DNA of 64,000 bases from Ascidia mentula. Taxonomy: Eukaryota > Chordata > Ascidiacea > Phlebobranchia > Ascidiidae. Location of the stretch: the NCBI GenBank assembly GCA_947561715.1, contig OX387200.1, positions 21,702,501 to 21,766,500 on the forward strand. Reading direction: 5' to 3'. Below, piece after piece: positions 35,770 through 47,000 of this stretch. Under the pieces are notes generated by a model. The model was not told where the DNA came from. It was given only the letters and a program-made list of their open reading frames with translations, and ran no database searches. The translations under genes and the position numbers were made by a program. Numbering within the stretch: position 1 is the stretch's first letter; each line of letters begins with the position of its first letter.

Positions 35770-37480
35770 AGGAATGTGTATTTATTGTTTGTCTGTGGCT
35801 TAAATGATTGACTTTATGAGTGAAAAGCAGCACAGAACAATTGTAAATTTATTATTAAGTTATTATGTCAGCAGGGCACATGATGAACACGACAAAGAAA
35901 AACATGCGATTTGCAACGCGGTTGAACCAAGTGCAAGTGACAATATGAAACATTTTTTGTTCAATTTCAAGCCTTTACGTCGTAATACGTGACCATGTAG
36001 CATGCCAAGACTTTCCGTATATGGCAAGAAGTTTTCTATTTTTGCACAGAAAAACTTTTGTTACTGATACAAATAACAAACAGATCGAGGGGATTTCACA
36101 ACTATTTTAAAAATTGGTGTGAAACAAAAGCAAAACCCACCAGTGATGTGTTTGTACACGAACATGCGTTTTGCTATTGGTTGGTTATTCTTCACAGTCA
36201 AATACCATGTTTTTGATGTGTTTTCGCCGGTGCTTCTCGACTGTGCAAGTTTTGTTCACGGTCAAATCGAGTTGACGTCAGAAAATATAAACGAGTGCCA
36301 ATTCATTGCCAGCGTGCGGTTAGAGGTTGATCACTCGTATTTCTCACTGCAATAGGTTTGATCTTGGTTAACACGCAAATGTTTAAAGCATTTGCTACAA
36401 AAACGTCAATCCCAAATGTTATCAAGACTTTACTACATTTAGATTTAATTTATAAAAATCTCTAATAAATAAAATCAACATGTGTGTGTGTTGGGTGGAG
36501 TGCCACAGGAATCAGACATGATGCACAATCACATCTTTTCCGGAGAATCACCAAATTGAGGTTACAACACTCTACAGCAAGCTCGACAACGGTAGTTACC
36601 TCCAAAACTATGTTGCATTATGCTCACATTTCTTGTGGTAAAAATAACACGTTCATGTATTGAGATCCACCAAATAATAGCAATGTTACAACATCCTTCT
36701 GTCATAGTGCTTAGTCCGAACACGAAAAATCCTGTGGCACTCAACCCAACATCTTAAATTAGACAAGTGGATAGAAGAGCTTCCGTGTAACGTGAAAAAG
36801 CAGAATAAGTGCTTGTACGCGACGAAACACATCATGCGATTTACAATATAAATAACTACGTCATTCTAAAGGGTGATTTTTAATTTCACATTAAGTCGGG
36901 TGAATTCAGCGGAAGCACACACAATCACGTGTCATTCACGGATCGTGAGAAGCGTCGTGGAAGACGTCATAATGGCCTTAGTAAGTCTGCATATATGATA
37001 CAGTGACATGGCTTCCGATTATTGTTGGGGTTTGCGAGGTAGCATAGGAGGAAGTGGGTTGTCACATGTGACATGCGGTTGAGGAAAGGATATCTACATT
37101 ATTTGGTATTTCAGAAAAACTTTAAACGGTTAGAAGTGATGCATGCACCATTCTACCACTAAAACATTTATTTGCAAAAAATCGGCAAAAGTTATCGTCG
37201 TTTAGCATAAGTTTGCTGATAACTCGATGTTAAATAAGCGATAATTGGCATTGGACGTCAAGGGTGTAAACCATTGGTAACTTTTTGCATTGTAATTTAA
37301 CCCAAGTTTGATCAAATAGTTTTCGTATCAGTTGCAAAATTATTCTGAGAACAACTATTAATTGAGTACCTTTCTAATGTGATGAAGTAGAACGTGACGT
37401 AATACAGCATACATGGAGACCTAAATGCAAACGATAAGGAAAATAATTACCAACTTGCACTTATACACACAGTTCTAGAA
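35770..37480. other. Intergenic, no gene seen
   Basis: Carries the CAP-4 copy of the shared upstream block (about 36785-37130). No TATA box was found at usual spacing. Short open frames unsupported. Confidence 0.45.
36963..36975. promoter_or_regulatory. CRE-like site upstream of CAP-4
   Basis: GACGTCATAATGG, about 500 bases before the start codon, matching the site before CAP-3. Confidence 0.35.
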
Positions 37481-40400
37481 ATGAAACAACAAACTATGAT
37501 TGTTTACAATTTTGCCCTTCTCTGTTTGCTCACAATGGTCTGTGTGACGTATGGAAACGATGTGATGCATGGAGCGGAAGCAGATGACGAAGCGAGGTTG
37601 GGGGCATTGTTGTTTGTTCTATTTGTTATAAACCACGATACTGAACTTAAACTTTTTAAAGTATGAATGAAAAGAAACGTAGATTGAAACGTAAATAACT
37701 ATCTTAAAGCAACAAATGAGTTTACGTATACAAATCATCGTATTTCTTAGTTTAACAGTTGAAACAATAAAGCCAACAGAGGCACCAGAAGCCCCTGCAG
37801 CTCTCGTCGCATCACCAAACTTCATCAAAGCATTTCGAATAACAAGTAAGAACGTTGACACACGTGCACAAGCATTGGGTCTGTAAGAAGAAAGCAAAAG
37901 TTTTCCAAAGAATCCAATACGTCTAACTAGTCAATATTATTGAAAATCGCAACCACACAACAATGGACCTGTCAGAGACAAAAAATAATCCTTCACATTG
38001 TTCAGACGCAATTAAGTCCACATTTGTGGCGGCGCACAACGGTGGAAGGTCTATCGCCTCACCCAGTGCAAGCAACATGAGGAAGATGTCGTGGGACAAC
38101 GAATTGCAAACGTTAGCGACCGAATACTCAAAGCAGTGCTTGTTTAAACACAACCCGGTAAATACCAAGAGCCTCACGTTAAGAATTAAACCATATTACA
38201 GTAGTCACACTACTGTTTATTCAACAAACATATTTATTAGCGAAATAAAGTGGTCAGACAACTTGGAGTTTTAATTAAAGTTATTTCTGGGCACCACGAA
38301 AACACTTTCCAACGCATTTTATAATTTCATTCCAGAATCGCCGCCACAGCCGATTTTCGTATGTGGGCGAGAACATTTTTCTTTCTTCGAACCTTCCGTT
38401 CGGTGTGTGGTACGCGAATGGTTCGATTTGGGCATGGGAGAAGGAAAAGAAAGATTACACTTTCAACACAATGGCATGCACCCCGAACAAGCTATGCGGT
38501 CATTACACACAGGTGGGTACAGAGGCAAAACACACATACATTGTCCATCTTGGCTATTCGCATACATTGACCAAAGGTGAACTGGAGTTAGTTTTAAGCA
38601 GATTTGCCATGATTAAAGTTGGCTTTGCACAGGTCGTATGGGCGACATCGTTCAAAGTAGGCTGTGGGGCAAGTCTTTGTTCTCAAGTGAAAGTTGATAA
38701 AGCTGTGTACACTGACGCTACGTTACTGGTTTGTAACTACGGACCTGGAGGCAACATCAGGGGACGGTACGTTTTGATTTTGATCTTAATCAAGTTTGTT
38801 TGGAAAACCTGAAGTTGATAAACTCAAAGGAAATACATGGTTTAGGATTCCTGAATATAATAGAAGTCACGCAACGTTGCAACTGTTACTGTTAGTAAAA
38901 TAAAACTTCCTTATTCCTTTCACACACAGGCAACCATTCGAAGTTGGATCACCTTGTAGTAAATGTGCGGAGGGAGATACTTGTGTGAATAATCTCTGCT
39001 CAAACCCGATTCGAAACGCAGCAAAACCAACAAGTGGGTGTCAGTGTATCCACATTTACCAAGTATTGTCTGTATATGTGGTTACAACCTCTAGTTTTTA
39101 AACAGATAAAATTAACTTGCCGACGCATTTAATGACCAAAAAAATTCCTTCAGATCCCCAGTGGTCTCAGTGGTCCCAGAGTGGCGAATGTAGTGCAACG
39201 TGCGGAAGGGGGTTCGCTATTTTCCGGAGATCCTGCAACACATTTGTCAGAAAAGACTGTCCGGGGAAAAATGCCAAAATGGAATTGTGTACAACGTCAT
39301 GTACGGAAACACCAAGTATGCATTTTGTTGCTCTGTGTAGCTGTGCCGTACTGTCGAAGTAACACACATTACACGAAGTTAAACTACATCATTCGGGTAA
39401 AACGTTGATTTTTCACAACCTTTAGAAGAACCCAATTTCTCATAAAAACGTGCTTAAACTTTCATTTTTTAAAGGTTGGAGAGTTTGGCAAACCTGGGGA
39501 GCTTGTTCGCAATCCTGTGCTGGAGGAATTAGAACAAGGAATAGAGTTTGTAGCACTGGAAACTTGCGAGACTGCTCAGGGTCATCTACGGATTCATCTA
39601 CATGTAACACACAAGCGTGTATAGGTGAGTCGAAATGTGACTTCTACTTACATATGATTAGGATGAGTGGGTCACACAAATGCTAGTTGTCTATCTTTTC
39701 AAACCCTAACAATCACGGGCGCCTATATTTTCTTTTCGCCACATTTGGAGAAATGATATTTGGAAATGTTTTTTTTCCATCTGGTAAATGCAGATAATTC
39801 GAGATGGCAAACAGACTTCGTGTAATTTAGAGAAATGTAAAAAACGCTGCATACAACATTTTTCCCCTTTATAAACAAGCTTGGAGCAACTGGCAAACGT
39901 GGGGAACATGCACAGTGACCTGTGGTGGAGGGAGACATACAAGAGGTCGCACCTGTAGCACCGGTAACAACGCAGATTGTAAAGGGAGATCCACAGCTTC
40001 GTCGAGGTGCAACACCATATCTTGCCCGTGTAAGTACATTAAGAAGCTTAAATCTGTGAATACAGTGTATAATTTGTAAATGTATTTTCCTTCTTTAGCT
40101 TGGAGACCATGGCAACTATGGGGCGCATGTACAAAGCCTTGTGGGAATGGAATTAGAACAAGGAAACGTGTTTGCAGTTCCGGAACAAACGCAGATTGCA
40201 AGGGACAAGCTAGAGTGACGTCACCATGCAATAGGCAAGATTGTATTGTCCCGAGTAAGTGAAATTAACATTTTTCACAAATAAGATATTTTCAAAATAA
40301 AATTGAAGCAAGATCTTACATGAAAAGGATGTAACACCAATTAATTAATGCTGTTACCAAACAACAAACGTAGATATGAAGAGAGCAATGCAGCTCATGG

Positions 40401-42856
40401 CAGAACTGGTTTTTATTCGACTTTCATCGACAACGTACAAAATCCCCACTCCAATTGCATACAATCGTCTGCTACCGTAGAATAATATTTTAATTTTGTA
40501 GCTTTTGTTATTCCACCAACGCTTGGAGCATTTGTATTGCAGTGGCAATGGTGGACGTGCCAAAGAATGTGTGTAACCATTTTGCATTTAAAAAGACACT
40601 ACAATATATATTAACCATCACAAAAGCACTTAAATCGTTTCTAACTTTTGTTGTTGTAAGGTTGGAGAGTTTGGCAGACCTGGGGAACTTGTTCGCAATC
40701 CTGTGCTGGAGGAATTAGAACAAGGAATAGAGTTTGTAGCACTGGAAACTTGCGAGACTGCTCAGGGTCATCTACGGATTCATCTACATGTAACACTCAA
40801 GCGTGTATAGGTGAGTTGTTTTCAAGAAAGCGAGTAAAACTTTAAAAGGCATACCTGTTTATGGTACCTGGCATTTATTGATCATTAACGGCACCAATAT
40901 TTTTCTGTAGCAAAGCCTAAATTTGCAGATAGGAAAAAGAAGCAAGAAATTATATTGGGAAAAATTTTTCTGTTAGGCAAATGCTATAAGTTAAATTATT
41001 ATGGTTGTTTCCTCACAGTGAGACTTTGTGTAATTTGACAGTGAATTGTATTTTTCCCCTTTATGAACAAGTTTGGAGCAACTGGCAAACGTGGGGAACA
41101 TGCACAGTGACCTGTGGTGGAGGGAAACATACAAGAGGTCGCACCTGTAGTACCGGTAACAACGCAGATTGTAATGGGAGAGCCACAGCTTCGTCGAGGT
41201 GCAACACCATATCTTGCCCGTGTAAGTACATTATTCGGCTTGAATCTGTGAATACAGTTTATAATTTGTAAATGTATTTTCCTTCTTTAGCTTGGAGACC
41301 ATGGCAACTATGGGGCGCATGTACAAAGCCTTGTGGGAATGGAATTAGAACAAGGAAACGTGTTTGCATTTCTGGAACAAACGCAGATTGCAAGGGACGA
41401 GCTACAGTGACGTCACCATGCAATACGCAAGATTGTATTGTCCCGAGTAAGTAAAATGTTTATTTAAAAAACAACGAAATAAACAAGAATCTTCGGGTTT
41501 TCTGCAGCTTGGAGTCCCTGGCGAGCTTGGAGCTCCTGTTCGAAAAGTTGTGGCGGTGGAAGAAAAACGCGAAGTCGAAGTTGCAGCACAGGGAAAGCCC
41601 CCGATTGTGTGGGTTCGGCTGCAGCATCAGTCAAATGTAACATGCAAGACTGCACAAGTAAGCCGTACATGGACATTTTATGCCAAACAAATTGCCTTAT
41701 AGCCGTTCCAGCAATACATTCAACACGAACAGTTGCCCAGATAATGCAAGAGTTTATGTGAAAAGATGCAATGCCAATTCATTCTTGCTGTTACCAAGCT
41801 ACAGTCTTTTTTTAGCTTTTATAGAAATTTGATTCTAAAAAACACAATAATCATACCGCACAACGTGCAAACACTACTTGAATAAAATCGTCCGTAGCAA
41901 TAACATTTTGATTTCCCAGCTACTGTTATTACGCCAGCGCTTGGAGTTTTTACATCGTGGTCGCAATGGTCGAAGTGCTCAAGCTCGTGTGGAACAGGAA
42001 GTCAATTAAGACGCAGGATTTGCATTGGGGGAAATTGCCGAGGAAGCAATGAAGAAACTCAGCCCTGCGTGCTAAGGCCATGCACGAATTCACGTAAGAC
42101 CCTGATACATGCGCTGTACGTTCGGATGCAACAACATGTCTATTTATCTATTTTATCTGATGAACAACAACCATTGTTGCATCTATGCGCCGTGTAGTCT
42201 GGTATTTTAATATCAATATGCAAACTGTTACAATGAGACGCGTACACATAACCTTACAAACAACAGTTCAAATCCTATATATTTTCCACTTAAGAATGGA
42301 CGAAGTGGAGAATGTGGACAACCTGCTCAAAAACGTGTGGAGGGGGAATAAGAAAAAGGTTCAGAACTTGTAATCGAGGAAATAGTGGCCCGACCTGCTC
42401 CGGATCGAAAACTGATTTCGACATATGCAACACAATCCCATGCTTGCGTAAGTGTTGAACAAATTAATTAGTTTTCACCTTCCCACATTCTACACGGACA
42501 AGGTTGCATCCCCAAACACTGATAACGTTATTGTCACTAGGAAAGTGAAGTCGGATTTGACAAAAACGAAGTTTAACTTGAAACCAAGTGTTATAAAGGG
42601 TGGATTTGGACTCTTATTTGTTCGTTTCTTTTCAGCTGATCGCGGAAATCCAAAAGAGAAAGCCACAACTTCACCCAAACCGGAAAACCCACTTAAACCG
42701 ACCAAGATCATTAATACGGCAAAGGAGAAAGATGGCGGAGGAGAATTTGTGACAATTAGCAGCACAACTGCAGGGACGGGTTGTGCAGCAGCACCGAAAT
42801 ATGCTTTCTTTATTGTTTATCTGTCAACTCTTTCCACGATGTTTGTCTTGCGCTAA
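37481..42856 (+). CDS. CAP-4: GPI-anchored CAP protein with ten TSP1 repeats, 849 aa
   Basis: Exons: 37481-37596, 37751-37845, 38006-38157, 38336-38512, 38633-38766, 38930-39033; TSP1 exons 39154-39315, 39475-39624, 39880-40029, 40099-40254, 40661-40810, 41072-41221, 41291-41446, 41508-41657, 41920-42093, 42295-42447; tail exon 42636-42856 (TAA). Every TSP1 exon is phase 1-1, so units can be gained, lost or skipped without a frameshift. The CAP domain has all four cavity residues and GHYTQ/VVWATS split by an intron after Gln. TSP1 units show WxxW, CSxSC or CTVTCG and six Cys; the ninth has a Pro linker before its Trp cluster. The tail has a Lys/Pro/Thr stalk, TTAGTGCAAAP and hydrophobic FFIVYLSTLSTMFVLR, a GPI signal. 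TSP1 exons 2-4 and 5-7 are near copies from a recent internal duplication. Likely a surface-anchored adhesive protein. Confidence 0.85.
39475..40585 (+). repeat. First copy of TSP1 exon cassette in CAP-4
   Basis: Three TSP1 exons and introns that recur at 40661-41446 with about 3 to 6 differences per 150-base exon. The copy continues into a decayed exon at 40502. The equivalent of the exon at 41508-41657 is missing here. Confidence 0.8.
40502..40585 (+). pseudogene. Decayed TSP1 exon relic inside CAP-4
   Basis: Homologous to the start of the exon at 41920: both follow a TTTGTAG or TTCCCAG acceptor and start CT..TGTTATT.C.CCA..GCTTGGAG. The relic reads VIPPTLGAF then WQWWTC, loses the CSxSCG core and reaches a stop at about 40611 with no donor seen. 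It was probably dropped from the transcript after the cassette duplicated. Confidence 0.7.
40661..41990 (+). repeat. Second copy of TSP1 exon cassette in CAP-4
   Basis: Offset of about 1.19 kb from the first copy. It keeps two further intact TSP1 exons (41508 and 41920) that are deleted or decayed in the first copy. Confidence 0.8.
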
Positions 42857-44072
42857 ATGAATTCGCCAACTGTTAGAGTTCATCAGAGGCTTTAAAGCCT
42901 GTTTTTTTGTCATCCGGAACAGAACGTTATGATTTCTGTGCCAAGTCGTCATATAATGACGTACACAGAATAAGACATAAAGATCGTGTGTTTTTCGTCC
43001 AATGTATAAAGTGGGAGTCATTGTGTAACCCTTTTGGTTGACATCCAGCCCTTTACGTGGTAATACGTGACGCTGCAAATATCACAACCCACTCCGTATA
43101 TGGCAAGAACTTTTCTATTTTCGCAAATTTCTATTTTTTCTCACTGACAAAATTAACGCAAGCTTCGTGTGACACGAAATTGCCTCAAGACGAACAAACA
43201 CTTTACTATGTATTTACTTTTATTCTGAATGCAAGGCACTTTGGTATTAAACCTTAACAACAGTACAGTGCCACGTGTTTATCAAAACCACTTTAGCGTT
43301 TCAAAACGTTTCTGTGAACACAATTCGATGATGTGATAATTGGTGACCTGTAATTACGTTGTGCGTTTCTCAATTCCGACATTTTGACTTGTTTATTGCC
43401 AAACACCACCAACATTACATTTCCGCAATCTCTTGCATCATTTCAACGTGTGAAGGCCTAAATAAGTATATACCAGAAAAAATATAAGGGGTGTTCAGTT
43501 GCGGTTACAATTTTTTACGCATGTAAATTCAGCTTTAGCCGCGAAAACACAACACTTTTTAGTTGCTTGTGTACACGTGCGCTTGTCCAAGTTAACTAAA
43601 AACGCAAAAACAAACCCTGTTACGAAACAATGCGATTGTATCCTCGACGAGTATAAAGTATTGCGGTGGAATCGTTTTTAAAGTTTACCAATTAAGAAAC
43701 AAATTTGTAATGGACCAGGATGTGCTCTTGCTCCATTAAACATACATCGATGTTTAGCGGAAGGAGATTAATATTATTGAAATATACTAAAAACAGACGA
43801 AAATCAAAATACTCGTTTAGCTACAAATATTTGCAGCTTCTGTGAAGAAATTGTAGCAGAAATGAATAGATTGTAAGGCCGTGTTTTCAACCAGTATTGT
43901 TGACCGGTTATTTTTATCTTCGGCACAACAAACAATTGTTTCATAAGCGGTCTTTGCGCCGCGAACGCAGCGAGCGCGCTTCTATTGTTCGTTCCTGCAT
44001 TGCAGGAAATTTACCGCACTTTCACAGCCCTGTGCCGATGCCTTCATTACTTGCTTGAGGCGTGAAGTAAAC
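42857..44072. other. Spacer between CAP-4 and CAP-5
   Basis: Bases up to about 43570 match 48626-49560 after CAP-5. No gene seen. The last 40 bases match the CAP-6 5' flank. Confidence 0.5.
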
Positions 44073-47000
44073 ATGGATTTAAGGATTGTTGTGCTTTACG
44101 CAACTTCGTGCCTCGCTGTGAGTGCCGTTGAACAAGTAACAGTTCGTATTTACGACAGTCAAGCAGGGTGAGTCCAGAAAAGTGTACTTTTTTTACAATT
44201 TCATTTTCTACTGCATTGTTGTTCGCTTCGTATGTTATATATTATAGCATACGAAGTGAACAACATATATTATATATTATACATTTTTACAATTTCATTT
44301 TCTACTGCATTGTTGTTCACTTCGTATGTTATATATTATAGCATACGAAGTGAACAACATATATTATATATTATACATTTTTGCAATTTCAATTTCTACT
44401 GCATTGTTGTTCGCTTTGTATTTTACATATTGTAGCATAATTTTCGAAGTTTTTTAAATCATTTATGAAATTAATTTTGAAATAAAGAGTTAATTTTCCA
44501 AACGTCGTCGATTTTATTGAATATTGTGGTAGAAACTAAACACTTGCCTTACTGCAAGCAATGGCGAGTATCGAAAAAATTATCATTCCATCATCTATGC
44601 ACGGAAAAGCGTCAGACCCATGCAGGCATTGTTCGAACGTGGGCCTTTCAACACGCATGAAGCCAAGCTTGTGATAAAAGCTCGGTTTATTTTGTTTTCT
44701 GGAACTTTACTCAAGCATGCATCTTTCAATGAATAATTCCACCATGCATAATTTAACATCTTGGTCGAATGTGTGTACAGACAGCCTTACTAAGTCTTAG
44801 CTAACAATCGTTAAATATCTTTGCAACAAAGCAGTACGTGGCTAAAATTAACAATTTTTACAACCTAAAGGCAAACAGAACAACACAAACACCAACAAAC
44901 ATGTATTTGTTTATCAGAATTGCTCTTCTGGCACTTAAGTTTCTAAAGTTATTTATTCGAAACCGACGTTTCGTCCACCATCCGGCGAGACTTCCTCAGG
45001 GTTATGTCAACATATTGCAGCAAGCCCATAAACACCACTACGCAAGAAAAACTTAAGAAACACAAAAAAACGTAAGAAAAACACAAGAAAAAGGGGAATG
45101 GATAACATTGGCAGCGCTTGTATCGTTACGTGACCAGGTGTATCGGGGCGTAACACTTACAACAAGTTGTTGTAAATCACGGATTTCCAGCATTTTTCTT
45201 ACGTTTTTCTTGCGTTTTTAGTGCTAATGCGATTGTTGCTTTATTATTGACATAACCCTGAGGAAGTCTCGCCGGATGGCAGACGAAACGTCGGTTTCAA
45301 ATAAATAACTTCAGAAACTTAACTGCCAGAAGAGCAATTCTGATTAATTAGTATGCCTGGCAGCAAAAAAAATAGCAGTCCGTGTTTGTTTGCTTTTAGT
45401 TGGACGGATGGAAATTTTTCTATTCAAATCGAACCCGCTGCCTTAGCGACAGACAGGGCCATGAAGACATATGTCATGCTGGGTAAAACGTTGAGGCAAT
45501 CTTAATATACATATGGATCGTCATGTGGTTAAAAGATGAAAAGATTACTTTCATTCTGCTTTCCAGGAGTTAAGAATACCCGAATGTGCCCAGTTATGAT
45601 GAAGAGACAAAACTTAACACAATACAGTAAAATTTTTAACATCTTAATAATAAATGAGTGTAATTTTTTACCCGAGTAAATTGTCCAAAGTGAAGAAACA
45701 AACTGTGTTAAGGGTAATTAAGAAGAACAGTGGCTATAACTTGATGCATGAGCGTATTCTTAGTTCCCGTATGATTTAGCATAATTTGGAAACGCTTTGT
45801 ATTTCCCCCAAACGACAAAGTTTACCACGTATACCGACACAAATCTTTGCTTAAACACACTCATGTGTTTTGAAAACTTCCAGAACAGTTCAAGAAGACG
45901 TTAGTTGAAGAACACAACAAGGCGCGGACGATCGTGGAACCAACCGCAACAAACATGAGGAAAATGTCGTGGGATAATGAACTGGAAATCGTGGCTACAG
46001 AGTATTCAAAGATGTGTCTGTTCAGTCACAGCAATGTAAGCAAAGCAAAATAATTAAATTAAAATTTTAAAATATCTCAATATAAGTAGAAAAAAAGGAT
46101 TCCCTTTAAACTAAAAGTGGGAAATACGGGAAAAAAGGTTGGGAACCGCTGATCTAAGTCTAATATTACAGGATATTCGTGCATACAACTTCGCAAAACA
46201 CTCTCCAATCTCTGATTTTATATAATTATAAGTTTTGATTCTTGTTGTTTGATTGTGAATAATAAATCGCTTTGTAATTCCCAGCATGCAAGGCACAGTC
46301 GGTTTAGTGTGGGGGAGAATATTTACATGACAACATGGAGATCGGTTGACGACCGATTCATGCGATACGCAGTCACTTTGTGGGACAACGAGAAAGTTGA
46401 TTACAAATACGCGACAGACTTCTGTCCAGCAAACAAGATGTGCGGGCACTATACACAGGTAGATTACAAAAATATTCTAGGACAATTCCTGTGGGTCCTG
46501 ATTGTACAAAGTTGAACATGCCTGCATTTCTGTATTATTCTTGTGTTACGTATAACTGTTCCGGTGGGTAATCGTTTTTATCATTAAGTGACGCAATTTC
46601 ATCCAAGGTGGTTTGGGCCGACAGTTTTCGAGTTGGATGTGGAGTGACTTTGTGTTCATCAGTTAAGGTGAGAAAAGCTGTGTGGACGAACGCCAAGATC
46701 ATGATATGTAACTATGGACCGGCAGGGAATAGAGGAACGTAAGTTATACAAAATATGGCAGTTTTCACCAGAAAATCAAACAAAAGGTTATAAAAACAAA
46801 CATTAGTGGATTCCTCTTGTATAGATGTCATTTTTACCCTGCCAATAGGTTTTTACCTATAATGCACCAGCAAGCATCATAGGTAAAAACCTATTTCAAT
46901 TTCTTTAATTTGCCGTGTCAGTCTCTGGTCTATGCCTATAATGCTTGCTGGTGCACTGTTTTTGTAAGAGACTGACTGGTAAATAACTTTATTATAGCAC

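Noticed and set aside
37619..38177. Minus-strand frames over CAP-4 exons
   Set aside because: Antisense shadows of the CAP exons, repeated at the same place in the paralogs.
43958..43982. GC-rich CCGCGAACGCAGCGAGCGCG stretch as a promoter element
   Set aside because: Only a short self-complementary stretch with no matching site upstream of CAP-6; not enough support.
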